NCBI RefSeq assembly: GCF_030053115.1
Contig: NZ_CP125619.1
Span: 4,227,501 to 4,291,500 of the forward strand
DNA length: 64,000 nt
Reading direction: 5' to 3'
From: Pseudomonas svalbardensis
GTDB taxonomy: Bacteria > Pseudomonadota > Gammaproteobacteria > Pseudomonadales > Pseudomonadaceae
The translations under genes were made by a program, and so were the position numbers. The notes beneath the pieces were generated by a model. The model ran no database searches, was not told where the DNA came from, and saw only the letters and a program-made list of their open reading frames with translations. Positions 52,988 through 63,551 of the stretch are shown one piece after another (the first letter of the stretch is position 1; every line of letters starts with the position of its first letter).

Positions 52988-53152
52988 TCAGCCTTTGGCG
53001 CACTTACAGCCCTTGCTTGCACATTCTTCGCCATGTTCGTGGTGCTTGGCACACGCCTCACAGCAATAGTGCTTGCCGTGGCGCGCGATCGGATGTTCGC
53101 CCAGTTTGCAGGAACATTTGGGGCAGTCGCATTTACTGTCACTGCTGATCAT
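52988..53152 (-). CDS. bmtA: Bacterial metallothionein (SmtA/BmtA type)
   Basis: A 54-residue cysteine-rich metal-binding protein, too short for many gene callers. Ten cysteines lie at 8, 10, 13, 15, 30, 31, 34, 44, 49 and 51. The first four form the pattern CDCPKCSC; HYCCEACAKHH is the core motif; CKC ends it. Six histidines add possible ligands. It should bind Zn or Cd through thiolate clusters in the cytosol. GGAG lies 8 nt before the ATG. Monocistronic between convergent small genes and the DUF606 pair. Confidence 0.93.
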   Translation of the reverse strand: MISSDSKCDCPKCSCKLGEHPIARHGKHYCCEACAKHHEHGEECASKGCKCAKG

Positions 53153-53224
53153 GTGTCTGACTCCATGGTTGTGGTCGTCCGGTATCCGCGAACGCGGCCC
53201 GTATAACCAGTGTAGGAGCTTGCG

Positions 53225-53680
53225 TCAGCCTTGCCGCGTACTGCTGCGATACATGAACAGCAACGCCAACGCGAGACACACCATCGCCAGTATCCGGCTG
53301 CTGGACAACTCGATCGCCGGGTTGCCCAGCCAGCCGAAGTTATCGATCAACATCCCCATCCCCAGTTGCCCGACGATCACCGCCACCGTAGCCACCGCCG
53401 TGCCGACCCGCGGCACCGCGCCGACCATCACCATCATGTAGACCACCCCGAACAACGCGCCGCTGAGCTGCCATTTCGGCACGTCCAGCAAACTCACGGC
53501 ATGGGCCGGTTCGAAAAACAGGATCAGCAGCCCGGTGGTCACGGCACCGACCACGAAGGTCAACAAACTGCTGCGCAACACGCCCACCGTTTCGCCCAGA
53601 CGTCCATTGATCGCCGCCTGAACGCTCAACACCGCACCGGCCGCCACGACCACCGCCAACAAAATTATCAGATTCATCAT
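53225..53680 (-). CDS. DMT transporter, YdcZ/DUF606 family (second of pair)
   Basis: A 151-residue protein with five transmembrane helices. VLSVQAAINGRLGETVG, QLSGALFGVVYMMVMVGAVPRVGTA and GQLGMGMLIDNFGWLG are DUF606 signatures. Its ATG overlaps the stop of the preceding paralogue as TGATG, so the two are coupled and probably form a heterodimeric transporter. The substrate is unknown. Confidence 0.88.
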   Translation of the reverse strand: MMNLIILLAVVVAAGAVLSVQAAINGRLGETVGVLRSSLLTFVVGAVTTGLLILFFEPAHAVSLLDVPKWQLSGALFGVVYMMVMVGAVPRVGTAVATVAVIVGQLGMGMLIDNFGWLGNPAIELSSSRILAMVCLALALLFMYRSSTRQG

Positions 53681-54174
53681 CAACCCCGAGCGATCAGAAC
53701 AAGTGCCGCGACAATCAGCAACAAGGCCAGCCAACGTTCACCGTTGACCTTTTTGCGGATAGCGCCGAACCAGCCGAAGTGGTCGATCAACACGCTTTTG
53801 CCGACCTGCCCGGAGAGGATCGCGATCATGGTCATGGCAATGCCGATGTGCGGCGTGGCCAAGGTCAGCACGATCACGTAGATCGGCCCCAAAAACCCGC
53901 CGATCAACTGCCAGCGCGGCAGCTCATTCAAGGCCGGCCCCTGATGCGGGCCGCTGAACAACAACAGCAAAAACAGAATCGCCGAGCCCACACCGAAGAT
54001 GCTCAAGGTCGCCCACAAGTGCCCGACCTGAACCCCGAGCGGCCCGAGCAAACCGGCCTCCACGGAAAGGCCCATGCCGGCCAGAATCACCAGCGGCAGC
54101 AGCAACAGTCGCAGCCCCGGCTTAGTGGTCGGCGCGGCGACAACGCCAACATCGTCGATTGAAGAAGACTGCAT
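53680..54174 (-). CDS. DMT transporter, YdcZ/DUF606 family (first of pair)
   Basis: A 164-residue protein with five transmembrane helices after a polar 20-residue N-terminus. GQVGKSVLIDHFGWFGAIRK repeats the motif of its downstream partner. The ATG at 54174 is the only start that keeps a normal length. It is divergent from a LysR regulator, with a REP-like hairpin between them. Confidence 0.87.
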   Translation of the reverse strand: MQSSSIDDVGVVAAPTTKPGLRLLLLPLVILAGMGLSVEAGLLGPLGVQVGHLWATLSIFGVGSAILFLLLLFSGPHQGPALNELPRWQLIGGFLGPIYVIVLTLATPHIGIAMTMIAILSGQVGKSVLIDHFGWFGAIRKKVNGERWLALLLIVAALVLIARG

Positions 54175-54211
54175 TAGGGGACACCTACCAGTTATCAGAT
54201 GGAACACGACC

Positions 54212-54241
54212 CCTTGTGGGAGCGAGCTTGCTCCCACAGGG
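54212..54241. repeat. REP-like hairpin
   Basis: CTTGTGGGAGC and GCTCCCACAGG pair around a short loop in the promoter region between the DUF606 pair and the LysR gene. It is a shortened unit of the GTGGGAGCGAGC family. Confidence 0.85.
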
Positions 54242-54348
54242 TTTTGTGTTCTCAGTGGAATAGGTGGGCATTATCGGCTGGCGATCCTTTGCGATAAATG
54301 GGAGCATCCTGACAACACTTTTGCGCAACTCGCACAGCAGGATTTGTC

Positions 54349-55284
54349 ATGCATGGCCTCAACGAACTGGGTTTCAAGGCCCTTCGGCTGTTTGTAGCGG
54401 TGCTGGATCACGGCAGTTTTTCCGAAGTCGCCCGCCGCGAGGGCCTGGCACCCTCTTCGATTTCCCGGCAGATCCAATTGATGGAGCAAGCCCTGAGCCA
54501 GCAATTGCTCTATCGCCACACCCGCGCCGTCTCGCCCACTGAAGCCGGGCGCATGCTCGGTCATCACGCGCGGTTGGTGCTGGTGCAACTCGAAGAGGCC
54601 GAACAGGCCTTGCAGGAACAGCAAAGCGAACCGAGCGGACTGGTGCGGATCAATGCGCCAGTGGTGTTCGGTCAGCGGCACCTGACGCCGTGGCTGGGGC
54701 AGCTCTGCGAGCGTTACCCGAAACTGCAACTGGATATCCAGCAAACCGACAGCTACGTCGACCCGCTGCAGGAAGGTGCTGACCTGCTGTTCCGCATCGG
54801 GCCGCTGCACGATTCGAGCATGCAGGCGCGCATTCTGGCGCCCCATCGTTTTCAAGTCGCCGCAAGCCCAGCCTATTTAGAACGTCACGGCACGCCGCAA
54901 CATCCCGAAGAACTGACCGCGCATCAGTGCCTGGCCTATAAGGGCGTGACTGGTCAGCAACGCTGGTTTTTCCGCAAGGATCAGCAGGAATGGACGCACT
55001 GGTCGGTAAAGGGGCCGATCACCGGCAACCACGCCGACACCCTGACGCAAGCCGCCGAACAAGGCTTGGGGCTGGTGATGTTTCCGTCGTGGCTGATTGG
55101 TGAGGCGGTGCGCAACGGCACGCTGGTGCCGGTGCTGGGGGCGTATCAGGTGTCCAACAGCCTTGAGCCGCAGCAGATTGCGGTGCTGTGGCCTGGGAGC
55201 CGGCGGTTGTCGGTGAAGGTGCGGACGGTGATTGATTTCTTCGTGGAATGCTTCGGCACGGTGCCCTACTGGGACAGGCCGTAA
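54349..55284 (+). CDS. LysR-type regulator
   Basis: A 311-residue LysR protein. The HTH spans about residues 10-68 (FVAVLDHGSFSEVARREGLAPSSISRQIQLME). The effector domain follows (SGLVRINAPVVFGQRHLTPW). It is divergent from the DUF606 transporter pair and likely controls it. The subgroup is close to DsdC/PtxR-like CrgA regulators; the effector is unknown. Confidence 0.88.
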   Translation: MHGLNELGFKALRLFVAVLDHGSFSEVARREGLAPSSISRQIQLMEQALSQQLLYRHTRAVSPTEAGRMLGHHARLVLVQLEEAEQALQEQQSEPSGLVRINAPVVFGQRHLTPWLGQLCERYPKLQLDIQQTDSYVDPLQEGADLLFRIGPLHDSSMQARILAPHRFQVAASPAYLERHGTPQHPEELTAHQCLAYKGVTGQQRWFFRKDQQEWTHWSVKGPITGNHADTLTQAAEQGLGLVMFPSWLIGEAVRNGTLVPVLGAYQVSNSLEPQQIAVLWPGSRRLSVKVRTVIDFFVECFGTVPYWDRP

Positions 55285-55293
55285 CCACCCGCC

Positions 55294-55364
55294 CTTGTAG
55301 GAGCTGAGCTTGCTCGCGATAGCGTTCTCGAGATCGCCATCGCCGGCAAGCCGTGCTCCTACAG
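55294..55364. repeat. Diverged REP pair (GTAGGAGCTGAGC variant)
   Basis: CTTGTAGGAGCTGAGCTTGC and its imperfect complement (GCAAGCCGTGCTCCTACAG) face each other between the convergent LysR and chemoreceptor genes. It is related to, but distinct from, the GTGGGAGCGAGC units. Confidence 0.85.
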
Positions 55365-55377
55365 TTTTGGGGTGGTG

Positions 55378-57060
55378 TCAGATACGGAACTGACCCACCA
55401 GTTTGCCCAGGCGCTGACCGAGGTCGGCCAGGCTGCGGGAAGTCTGGGCGCCGAGTTGGGTTTCGTCGGCAACGCTGTCCACGGCCACGGCGATCTGATG
55501 CACGCTGCGGTTGATCTCTTCGGCCACGGCGGTCTGCTCTTCGGCAGCGCTGGCGATCTGCGCGTTCATCGAGTTGATGGTGCCGATCAGCTGAGCCATG
55601 GTATCGAGCGAAGCGCCGGCCTCGTTGGCCTGAGCCGACGTGCCGTCGCCGGCCTCGCTGGAACGGCGCATCGCTTCCACGGCCGATTGGGTGCCGGCCT
55701 GCAAGCGATCGATCATGCCCTGGATTTCCTGGGTGCTGATTTGCGTACGACTGGCCAGCGCTCGAACCTCGTCGGCCACTACGGCAAAACCACGCCCGGC
55801 CTCACCGGCACGGGCGGCTTCGATGGCGGCATTGAGCGCCAACAGGTTGGTCTGCTCGGCAATCGAACGGATCACCCCAAGCACACTGACAATCGACGAC
55901 ACGTCTTTTTGCAGACTGTCGAGGGACACGCCGCTGCTGCGAATATCGTCCACCAACGCATGAATCTTCACGATGCTGCCGGCCACCACACGCTTGGCAG
56001 CCTGGCCTTCTTCGTCGGTCTGCTGGGCGGCCACCGCGGCGTTTTGCGCGCTTTTCGCCACTTCCTGAGCGGCGGCGGACATTTGGTTGATCGCCGTGGC
56101 GACCTGATCGGTCTCGTGACGCTGACGCTCCATGGCCTGATCCGAACGCTGGGCCTGGTCGGAGACCTGATTCACCAGCCCGGTCAGTTGCGAGGTCATT
56201 TCGGTGATCTGGCGCACCAGGCCGTGAATCTTGTCGACGAAACGGTTGAACGAGCCGGCCAGTTCGCCTAGTTCATCCTGGCTGGTGATGGTCAGGCGAC
56301 GCGTCAGGTCACCCTCGCCCGCCGCGATGTCATCGAGGTTGGCTTTCATCAGGTTCAGCGGACGCAGGATGGTGTTGGCCAGCAGCATCCCGGCGGCGGC
56401 AATCACCAACAGCACCACGGCGGCAATCCCGACGATGCTCAGCACCACGCCTTGCATGCGCTCCTGAACCTTGGCTTGAACCAGCGCGACTTGCGCTTCG
56501 ATACCGTCGAGGTTGACCGACGTACCGACCGCCATGTCCCACTTCGGCAAGTATTCGGTGTAGCCGAGCTTGGGCACCAGCACTTGGGTGTTGCCGGGCA
56601 GCGTCGAGCTGTATTGCAGATAGTGGGTGCCGTCCTTGGCGACTTTCACCAGGTCGCGGTTGACGTAAACGCCGTTCGGATCGCGGTTGTCCTTGAAGCT
56701 TTGGCCCACGCCTTCAGGGCTGTTGGCCTTGAACAGACGCACGGTGTTGGAGTCGTAGCCGAAGAAGTAGCCGTCCTTGCCGTAGGTGATGCTCGACAGC
56801 AACTTGACCACTTGGGCCCGCGCCGCGTCATCACCGGGGGCGGCCGCATCGTAAAGAGGTTTGATCGTGGTCATGGCCACGGCGACGTAGCTTTGCAGCG
56901 TCGCCTTGGCATCGCTGAGCAGGCGCTGGCGAGTTTCCTCGACTTCCTTGCGGGCCTGCTCCTGCAGAATGAACAGCGTAGTCAAGCTGATGACCAGCGC
57001 AAAGAGCAACACCGGGAGGACGGCAAGGGACAGGACTTTAGCCTTCAGGCTCATGCGCAT
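55378..57060 (-). CDS. Methyl-accepting chemotaxis protein, single Cache domain
   Basis: A 560-residue chemoreceptor. TM1 spans residues 9-32. A periplasmic Cache domain follows (about 33-200, with [18 protein letters not shown] and the [15 protein letters not shown] end). TM2 is near 205-230. Then come HAMP and the signalling hairpin, whose tip reads [37 protein letters not shown]. No C-terminal CheR-binding pentapeptide is present. The ligand is unknown; sCache receptors often sense small organic acids. Confidence 0.93.
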   Translation of the reverse strand: MRMSLKAKVLSLAVLPVLLFALVISLTTLFILQEQARKEVEETRQRLLSDAKATLQSYVAVAMTTIKPLYDAAAPGDDAARAQVVKLLSSITYGKDGYFFGYDSNTVRLFKANSPEGVGQSFKDNRDPNGVYVNRDLVKVAKDGTHYLQYSSTLPGNTQVLVPKLGYTEYLPKWDMAVGTSVNLDGIEAQVALVQAKVQERMQGVVLSIVGIAAVVLLVIAAAGMLLANTILRPLNLMKANLDDIAAGEGDLTRRLTITSQDELGELAGSFNRFVDKIHGLVRQITEMTSQLTGLVNQVSDQAQRSDQAMERQRHETDQVATAINQMSAAAQEVAKSAQNAAVAAQQTDEEGQAAKRVVAGSIVKIHALVDDIRSSGVSLDSLQKDVSSIVSVLGVIRSIAEQTNLLALNAAIEAARAGEAGRGFAVVADEVRALASRTQISTQEIQGMIDRLQAGTQSAVEAMRRSSEAGDGTSAQANEAGASLDTMAQLIGTINSMNAQIASAAEEQTAVAEEINRSVHQIAVAVDSVADETQLGAQTSRSLADLGQRLGKLVGQFRI

Positions 57061-57137
57061 GACGGTTCACTCTTTTGATTTTATTGGCGTGGTTAAAGGC
57101 TTTAACGGCACGCCGGATCAAAAGTTGAGTGCGGCCC

Positions 57138-57226
57138 TTGTGGGAGCGAGCCTGCTCGCGAAAGCGGTTTGTCAGTCACCGAGGTGTTGAATGTGCCGCC
57201 TTCGCGAGCAGGCTCGCTCCCACAGG
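57138..57226. repeat. REP pair
   Basis: TTGTGGGAGCGAGCCTGCTC faces its complement across a 40-nt spacer, between the transporter and chemoreceptor genes (both leftward). Same family as 22205, 28357 and 38176. Confidence 0.95.
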
Positions 57227-57236
57227 GGAAATGTGT

Positions 57237-58556
57237 TTAGAGGACCATCGCCGCCGCCCAGCCGAACGCCAGCAACGGGATGTTGTAGTGCAAGAAGGTC
57301 GGGACCACGGTGTCCCAGATGTGGTGATGCTGGCCGTCGATGTTCAGACCCGAGGTCGGGCCGAGGGTCGAGTCTGAGGCTGGCGAACCGGCGTCACCCA
57401 AGGCGCCAGCAGTGCCGACGATGCACACGATCGCGATCGGGCTGAAACCCAACTGTACGCACAACGGCACGAAAATCACCGCCAGAATCGGTACGGTGGA
57501 AAACGACGAGCCGATGCCCATGGTCACTAACAGGCCCACCAACAACATCAGCAACGCGCCAATGGCTTTGCTGTGGCCGATCCATGAAGCCGAGGTTTCG
57601 ACCAGCGTTTGCACTTGCCCGGTGGCTTTAATCACTTCGCCAAACCCGGACGCGGCGATCATGATGAAGCCGATCATCGCCATCATTTTCATGCCTTCGG
57701 TGAACAGGTCATCGGTGTCGCGCCATTTCACAATGCCCGAGACCGAGAAGATCAGGAAACCCGCCAGCGCGCCGATGATCATCGAGTCCAGCAGCAGCTG
57801 AATGATGAACGCTGCTGCTATGGCCAGACCGGCGACCATCAGGCTCAGCGGGTTGTACTGCACCGCGACCTGTTCGACTTGCTCGATCTTTTCCAGATCG
57901 TAGACGCGCTTCTTGCGGTAGCTGACAAACGCTGCCGCGAGCCCGACGACCATGCCCAGTGCCGGAATCCCCATGGCATGGGTGACGTTGATGCCGCTGA
58001 TGTCCACCCCGCTACGGGCGACGTTGGCCAGCAGGATTTCATTAAGGAAGATGTTGCCGAAGCCCACGGGCAGGAACATGTACGGCGTAATCAGGCCGAA
58101 GGTCATGACGCAGGCAATCAGTCGGCGATCCAGTTGCAGCTTGGTCAGCACATATAAAAGCGGCGGCACCAGCAGCGGAATGAAGGCGATATGTATCGGC
58201 AAGATGTTCTGGGACGCGATGGCCACCACCCACAGCAAACCGATCAACAGCCATTTGACCTGACGGCCGCCGCTGGCGTGCTGGCGATCGACCATCAGCA
58301 AGGCTTTGTCGGCCAGGGCGTGTGCCAGGCCGGACTTGGCAATGGCCACGGCGAAAGCGCCAAGCAATGCGTAGGACAACGCGACCGTCGCGCCGCCACC
58401 GAGACCACTGTTGAAGGCTTTGAGTGTCGCGTCGATGCCCAAGCCACCGGTCAAACCACCCACCAGGGCGCCCACGATCAGCGCGATTACGACGTGCACG
58501 CGGGACAGGCTGAGGATCAGCATGACGCCGACCGCGGCAATTACAGCATTAATCAT
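57237..58556 (-). CDS. Na+/H+ antiporter family (YuiF-like) transporter
   Basis: A 439-residue protein with about eleven transmembrane helices. [18 protein letters not shown] and [19 protein letters not shown] are the signature blocks of the NhaC-related family that includes B. subtilis YuiF, a histidine permease. The substrate is therefore Na+/H+ or an amino acid. The ATG at 58556 has GAGGTA 5 nt upstream. It lies between two chemoreceptor genes, which may sense its substrate. Confidence 0.85.
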   Translation of the reverse strand: MINAVIAAVGVMLILSLSRVHVVIALIVGALVGGLTGGLGIDATLKAFNSGLGGGATVALSYALLGAFAVAIAKSGLAHALADKALLMVDRQHASGGRQVKWLLIGLLWVVAIASQNILPIHIAFIPLLVPPLLYVLTKLQLDRRLIACVMTFGLITPYMFLPVGFGNIFLNEILLANVARSGVDISGINVTHAMGIPALGMVVGLAAAFVSYRKKRVYDLEKIEQVEQVAVQYNPLSLMVAGLAIAAAFIIQLLLDSMIIGALAGFLIFSVSGIVKWRDTDDLFTEGMKMMAMIGFIMIAASGFGEVIKATGQVQTLVETSASWIGHSKAIGALLMLLVGLLVTMGIGSSFSTVPILAVIFVPLCVQLGFSPIAIVCIVGTAGALGDAGSPASDSTLGPTSGLNIDGQHHHIWDTVVPTFLHYNIPLLAFGWAAAMVL

Positions 58557-58923
58557 CGGTACCTCAAGGCAAACGGAAAGAGTCCGGCCGGCAGTCTGCA
58601 AAGAGCCGCCAGCGGATTAAATGAGAGGGTTTTATTAGAGGGCGCGCACTGTGCCGCAGCATCCACGCCTTGTCAAAGCGAACACCGCCCCTGTAGCAGC
58701 TGGCGAAGCCCGCGTTCGGCTGCGCAGCAGTCGTAATCCAGCTGGCGCGGTGTATCTGGATGAACGTGCAAGCAGGTTTTACGACTGCTGCGCAGCCGAA
58801 CGCAGGCTGCGCAAGCTGCTACAGGTTTGTGTGCCTCGATATTCGTCGAGCGGCATAAAGAAAGCCGAATGGCGGCCGTTACAGTGCAAAGTCTCAGATA
58901 TTTATCGAATAAAGGACGTCTCC
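58557..58923. other. Intergenic region with a large inverted repeat
   Basis: 367 nt between the divergent transporter and second chemoreceptor genes. It holds the inverted repeat at 58690-58825 and, to its right, about 95 nt that should contain the chemoreceptor promoter. No open frame I believe in. Confidence 0.6.
58690..58825. repeat. Imperfect inverted repeat (GTAGCAGCTG family)
   Basis: The left arm (from CCTGTAGCAGCTGGCG to GGCTGCGCAGCAGTCGTA) and its complement at the right end differ at about four positions, around a 44-nt spacer. The arms match the perfect repeat at 16753-16906 in their outer and inner parts. Confidence 0.9.
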
Positions 58924-61071
58924 ATGTCGCTCAGACAACTTTCCATTCAATGGAAAATCACACTGCTGGCCGGGCTGTGCCTGGCCGGCATCGTGACCCT
59001 GCTGGTGGGTCTTTCGCTGTATCGCATGGAGCACAGTTCCGAGATGGTGAAAGCATCCAGCATGGAGATGCTCACCGAAGCTGCCCAGGCCCGGATCGAA
59101 TCCCAGGGTGAAAACCAGGCGCTGGGGATTCGCCAGCAGTTCATGGACGCCTATCAATATGGCCATGGCTTTTCGCGTCAGGTGCTGTTCCTGCGCGACC
59201 AGGCCGAGAAACGCTTTCTCGATGCCTTTGACCTGCGTGAAGACCTGACGCGTCAGGTCAAGTCAGCCCTGCAAGCCAACCCGGAATTGCTCGGCCTCTC
59301 GCTGGTGTTCGAAGCCAACGCGCTGGACGGCAAGGACGATCTGTTCGCCGGCCAGGCCGAGCTGGGCAGCAACGACAAGGGCCGTTTCGCCCTGTACTGG
59401 TCGCAACCTGTGCCTGGCAAGGTGACGTCGATGGCGCTACCGGAAAGCGACATGGCCGACACCAGCACCGGCCCCAGCGGCGAACCGGCCAACGCCTGGT
59501 TCACCTGCCCGCGCACGACGCTCAAACCCTGCGTGATCGAACCCTACTTCTACGTGATCGACGGCCAGAACGTGCTGATGACCAGCATCGTTTTCCCGCT
59601 GATGGTCAACGGCAAGGTCATCGCTTCGCTGTCGGTAGACATCAACCTCAATAGCCTGCAAGCCGTCAGCCAGGGTGCGAGCAAGAAGCTCTATGACGGC
59701 CAGACCAACGTCAGCATCATCAGCCCGGTCGGTTTGCTGGCCGGTTACAGCCCGGACGCCAGCAAGCTCAGCCAGCGCCTGGATACCGTGGACAAGGCCA
59801 ACGGTGCCGAGCTGATCCGCATGCTCGCCACCAGCAGCAAGACCGAAAGCCTGCACAACAATCAACAGCTCAAAGTGCTGTCGCCGTTCCAGCCGATTCC
59901 CGGTGGCAACTCCTGGGGTGTGTTGCTTGAGGTGCCGGAGAAAGTCCTGGTCGGCCCCGCCGAAGCGTTGAAAAAACAACTCGATGAAAGCAACACCGCC
60001 GGCACCTTGGTCGAACTCGGCCTGGGCGTGCTGGCCGCGTTGATTGGCCTGTTGCTGGTGTGGCTGATGGCCCGCAGCGTGACCAGGCCGATCCTGGGTG
60101 TGGCGCACATGCTCGAAGACATTGCCAGCGGCGAAGGCGATCTGACCCGCCGCCTGGCCTACGACAAAAAGGACGAACTCGGCCAATTGGCCGGCTGGTT
60201 CAACCGCTTCCTCGACAAACTGCAACCGATCATCGCCGAGGTCAAACGCTCGGTGCAGGACGCGCGCAGCACGGCGGATCAGTCGTCCGCCATCGCCACC
60301 CAGACCAGCGCTGGCATGGAACAGCAATTCCGTCAGGTGGATCAGGTCGCTACCGCTTCCCACGAAATGAGCGCCACCGCTCAAGACGTCGCTCGCAGTG
60401 CAGCGCAAGCGGCACAGGCAGCGCGGGATGCGGATCAGGCCACCCGTCGCGGTTTGACCGTGATCGACCGCACCACCGCCAGCATCGACAACCTCGCGGC
60501 CGACATGAGCGCGGCGATGGTTCAAGTCGAAGGCCTGGCGGCCAACAGCGAGAAGATCGGTTCGGTGCTGGAAGTCATTCGGGCCATCGCCGAACAGACT
60601 AATCTGCTGGCGCTCAACGCCGCCATCGAGGCCGCACGTGCCGGTGAAGCCGGACGCGGTTTTGCCGTCGTGGCCGATGAAGTGCGCAACCTGGCACGCC
60701 GAACCCAGGAATCTGTCGAAGAAACCCGTCTGGTGATCGAGCAATTGCAGAGTGGCACTCAGGACGTGGTCGGCTCGATGAACAACAGCCATCGTCAGGC
60801 TCAGGGCAGTGTCGAACAGGTGGGTCAGGCGGTGACGGCGCTGCGCCAGATTGGTGAGGCGGTGACGGTGATCAGCGACATGAACTTGCAGATTGCCAGT
60901 GCCGCTGAAGAGCAAAGCGCCGTGGCTGAGGAGATCAACAACAACGTGGCGACGATTCGGGATGTGACTGAGTCGCTGTCAGGGCAGGCGAATGAATCGG
61001 CGCGGGTGAGTCAGTCGCTCAATAGCCTGGCGAATCAGCAACAGAGTTTGATGGATCAGTTTCGGGTCTGA
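58924..61071 (+). CDS. Methyl-accepting chemotaxis protein, large (dCache-type)
   Basis: A 715-residue chemoreceptor. TM1 lies at about 10-32. A long periplasmic region of about 330 residues with features of a double Cache domain follows ([38 protein letters not shown]). TM2 lies at about 360-380, then HAMP and a signalling domain with the tip [31 protein letters not shown] lies 8 nt before the ATG at 58924. The ligand is unknown. Divergent from the YuiF-like transporter. Confidence 0.93.
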   Translation: MSLRQLSIQWKITLLAGLCLAGIVTLLVGLSLYRMEHSSEMVKASSMEMLTEAAQARIESQGENQALGIRQQFMDAYQYGHGFSRQVLFLRDQAEKRFLDAFDLREDLTRQVKSALQANPELLGLSLVFEANALDGKDDLFAGQAELGSNDKGRFALYWSQPVPGKVTSMALPESDMADTSTGPSGEPANAWFTCPRTTLKPCVIEPYFYVIDGQNVLMTSIVFPLMVNGKVIASLSVDINLNSLQAVSQGASKKLYDGQTNVSIISPVGLLAGYSPDASKLSQRLDTVDKANGAELIRMLATSSKTESLHNNQQLKVLSPFQPIPGGNSWGVLLEVPEKVLVGPAEALKKQLDESNTAGTLVELGLGVLAALIGLLLVWLMARSVTRPILGVAHMLEDIASGEGDLTRRLAYDKKDELGQLAGWFNRFLDKLQPIIAEVKRSVQDARSTADQSSAIATQTSAGMEQQFRQVDQVATASHEMSATAQDVARSAAQAAQAARDADQATRRGLTVIDRTTASIDNLAADMSAAMVQVEGLAANSEKIGSVLEVIRAIAEQTNLLALNAAIEAARAGEAGRGFAVVADEVRNLARRTQESVEETRLVIEQLQSGTQDVVGSMNNSHRQAQGSVEQVGQAVTALRQIGEAVTVISDMNLQIASAAEEQSAVAEEINNNVATIRDVTESLSGQANESARVSQSLNSLANQQQSLMDQFRV

Positions 61072-61075
61072 GAAG

Positions 61076-61232
61076 CCCTCACCCTAACCCTCTCCCAAAG
61101 GTAGAGGGGACTGACCGAGTTGTTCTTAGAGCTACATCGACCTGAAATATAGAGTCGAACTCAGGATCTGAAAGCGCTGGAGATCGGCTCCCTTTCCCCC
61201 TCTCCCCTCTGGGGAGAGGGCTGGGGTGAGGG
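61076..61232. repeat. Inverted repeat of the CCCTCACCC family
   Basis: CCCTCACCCTAACCCTCTCC (61076-61095) and GGAGAGGGCTGGGGTGAGGG (61213-61232) are inverted copies with two mismatches, between convergent genes. An additional inner C-rich/G-rich pair lies at 61190-61220. This is a third repeat family in the window. Confidence 0.88.
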
Positions 61233-61239
61233 GTGGTTT

Positions 61240-62559
61240 TCAGCCTGAACGCTTGGGCAACTCAATCACCACCCGCAACCCGCCCCACTCACTCTCCTCC
61301 AGCCGCAACACCCCGCCCCACGTATCGACGATGTCCCGCACAATCCCCAAGCCCAACCCATGCCCATCCGTTTGTTCATCAAGCCGAGTACCCCGGCTGA
61401 ACACCTGATCGCGCTGGTCTTCGGGAATCCCCGGTCCATCGTCTTCCACGTTTAACTCAAACCCTTCGGTCGTCTCGACCACGCTCAACCGAACCTCGGC
61501 ATCCGCCCATTTGCAGGCGTTGTCCAGCAGGTTACCGAGCAGTTCGAGCAAATCCTCGCGATCCCAAGGCAGTTGCAAACCGGCCGGTGCGCGGTAACTG
61601 AGCTCAAGATGCTCACCATGAATCATGTTCAACGTCGCCAGTAACCCAGGCAATTCAGCATCGCAATCAAACAATGCCCCCGGCAACGAATCGCCGGATA
61701 ACCGTGCGCGATTGAGTTCGCGATTGAGTCGCTGCTGGACCTGTTCCAGCTGCGCCTTAATCACCTTGCGCAGTTCTGGATGCGCATCGAGCTTCTCGCT
61801 TGAGGCCAGGCTCAACAACACCGCCAGCGGGGTTTTCAAGGCGTGGCCGAGGTTGCCCAGCGCATTGCGCGAGCGCTTGAGGCTGTCTTCGGTGTGCGCC
61901 AGTAAATGGTTGATCTGCGCCACCAACGGTTCAAGCTCTACCGGCACCTGATCATCGAGTTGCGAGCGCTGGCCCTGCTGCAACTGGGCGATCTGCTCTC
62001 GCGCCTTCTCCAGCGGGCGCAAGGCGCGGCGCACGGTGATGCGTTGCAGCAGCAGAATCAGCAACAACCCCCCCAATCCCAGGCCGAGACCAACCTGTTG
62101 CATGCGCAGGAAACTCTCGCGCACCGGCGTGTAATCCTGGGCCACGCTGATGGAAATCGATTGGCCCAAGCGCCGATAGTCCGAACGCAGCACCAGCAAT
62201 TGCTGGCCTTCCGGCCCCAATTGCAGATTGCTGTGCAGGCCGGCATGGTCGAGGCGCGGCATGTCCTGATCCCACAGCGAACGGGAGCGCCAATGGCTGT
62301 CGGCAAAGTCGATGCGAAAGTAATGCCCGGAAAACGGTCGCTGATAGGCCGGCGACAGGTGCCGCTCATCCAGCTGCAAACCCTGCGGCCCACGAACCAG
62401 CGCCACCAGCAGGTTTTCGCTGTCGTTGCGCAGCCCGGCTTCGAGGTAGCGCTGCAAACCCATTTCGAACAGCCACAGGCTGGTCTGCGCCAGCACCAGG
62501 CCGACGATCACCATCACGCTGATCAAACCCAGGCTCAAGCGGCGCTGGATCGACCTCAC
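61240..62559 (-). CDS. Sensor histidine kinase, PhoQ-like architecture
   Basis: A 439-residue membrane kinase. TM1 lies at about 10-32, a periplasmic sensor at 33-155, TM2 at about 156-172, then HAMP and the H-box (LGHALKTPL, His239). The ATPase domain has [17 protein letters not shown] and the [10 protein letters not shown]2 box. It overlaps the response-regulator gene by 4 nt. The context with two PepSY genes suggests an envelope, cation or peptide stress signal; this is inference. Confidence 0.93.
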   Translation of the reverse strand: MRSIQRRLSLGLISVMVIVGLVLAQTSLWLFEMGLQRYLEAGLRNDSENLLVALVRGPQGLQLDERHLSPAYQRPFSGHYFRIDFADSHWRSRSLWDQDMPRLDHAGLHSNLQLGPEGQQLLVLRSDYRRLGQSISISVAQDYTPVRESFLRMQQVGLGLGLGGLLLILLLQRITVRRALRPLEKAREQIAQLQQGQRSQLDDQVPVELEPLVAQINHLLAHTEDSLKRSRNALGNLGHALKTPLAVLLSLASSEKLDAHPELRKVIKAQLEQVQQRLNRELNRARLSGDSLPGALFDCDAELPGLLATLNMIHGEHLELSYRAPAGLQLPWDREDLLELLGNLLDNACKWADAEVRLSVVETTEGFELNVEDDGPGIPEDQRDQVFSRGTRLDEQTDGHGLGLGIVRDIVDTWGGVLRLEESEWGGLRVVIELPKRSG

Positions 62560-63224
62560 TGGGCTTGCCCGCCGAACAGGTAACCCTGGCCGCGACGGGT
62601 TTCGATGACGCTGCGCCCGAGTTTGCGCCGCAGGTGGTTGACGTGGACTTCGAGCACGTTGGAATCGCGCTCGGTTTCACCGTCGTAGAGGTGTTCGGCG
62701 AGGTGGCTTTTGGAAAGAATCTGCTCGGGGTGCAGCATGAAATAACGCAGCAGGCGGAATTCAGCGGCGGTGAGCTGGATGTCGGCGCCGTCGCGGGTCA
62801 CGCATTGGCGGCCTTCGTCCAGGTGCAGTCCGGCAGCCTTGAGCGTCGGCTGGTTGGCATGGCCATGGGAACGGCGCAACAGTGCCTGGACTCGCAAGTG
62901 CAGCTCTTCGGGGTGGAAGGGTTTGGTCAGGTAATCGTCGGCGCCGGCCTTGAGACCTTCGATCCGTTCCGCCCAGGAATCACGGGCGGTGAGAATCAGC
63001 ACTGGCGTGGCCAGGCCACCGGCCCGCCATTGCGTCAGCACCTCGAGCCCTGGCAAACCCGGCAGGCCGAGGTCGAGAATGATCAGGTCATAAGGCTCGC
63101 TGCTGCCCTGATACACCGCGTCGCGACCGTCGGCCAGCCAGTCCACGGCGTAACCCTGACGGTTGAGGCCTGCCATCAGTTCGTCGGCCAGCGGCACATG
63201 GTCTTCCACCAGAAGCAAACGCAT
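62556..63224 (-). CDS. OmpR-family response regulator
   Basis: A 222-residue regulator. The receiver domain carries the acidic pair Glu7/Asp8, the phosphorylated Asp51, Thr79 and Lys101. The winged-helix effector domain (about 128-218) includes [20 protein letters not shown] and VNHLRRKLG. It is coupled to the kinase gene (4-nt overlap) and lies 3 nt after the second PepSY gene. The PhoP/PmrA subgroup is the closest by appearance. Confidence 0.95.
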   Translation of the reverse strand: MRLLLVEDHVPLADELMAGLNRQGYAVDWLADGRDAVYQGSSEPYDLIILDLGLPGLPGLEVLTQWRAGGLATPVLILTARDSWAERIEGLKAGADDYLTKPFHPEELHLRVQALLRRSHGHANQPTLKAAGLHLDEGRQCVTRDGADIQLTAAEFRLLRYFMLHPEQILSKSHLAEHLYDGETERDSNVLEVHVNHLRRKLGRSVIETRRGQGYLFGGQAQ

Positions 63225-63227
63225 CGA

Positions 63228-63551
63228 TCAATCTTCCTTGTCTTTCAGTAACTGGCCGGTGGTGGCGTCGAGGTCAAGTTCGCGGACCACGCCTTCGGCG
63301 GTCAGCAACTCGACTTCATAAACGTAGACGTCGTGTTTCTCTTCGAGCTCGGCTTCCAGCAGTTTGGCCCCGGGGTAGCGGTCCAGCGCTTGCTGCAACA
63401 GCTGCTCCAGCGGCAGGATCACCCCCTGTTGTCGCAGGCGCAGGGCTTCGTCCTGATCCAGGTCGCGGGCCATGACCACCGAGCAAAAAGCCAGAAGCGC
63501 CAGAGCCATTCGACCTCTCGTGCACCGCTGTGAAAAAGAAAACACCTTCAT
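63228..63551 (-). CDS. Exported PepSY domain protein (second of pair)
   Basis: A 107-residue protein with a signal peptide (cleaved after VVMARD, about residue 29). A single PepSY domain follows (YPGAKLLEAELEEKHDVYVY, then ELDLDATTGQLLKDKED). Its ATG overlaps the stop of the first PepSY gene as TAATG. It leads directly into the response regulator gene, so the two exported proteins probably modulate or report on the two-component system. Confidence 0.88.
   Translation of the reverse strand: MKVFSFSQRCTRGRMALALLAFCSVVMARDLDQDEALRLRQQGVILPLEQLLQQALDRYPGAKLLEAELEEKHDVYVYEVELLTAEGVVRELDLDATTGQLLKDKED

Noticed and set aside
59437..60915. A 492-codon open frame antisense to the large chemoreceptor
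   Set aside because: Mirror image of a GC-rich gene with complete signalling motifs; composition is rich in His, Gln and Gly as expected of shadows.
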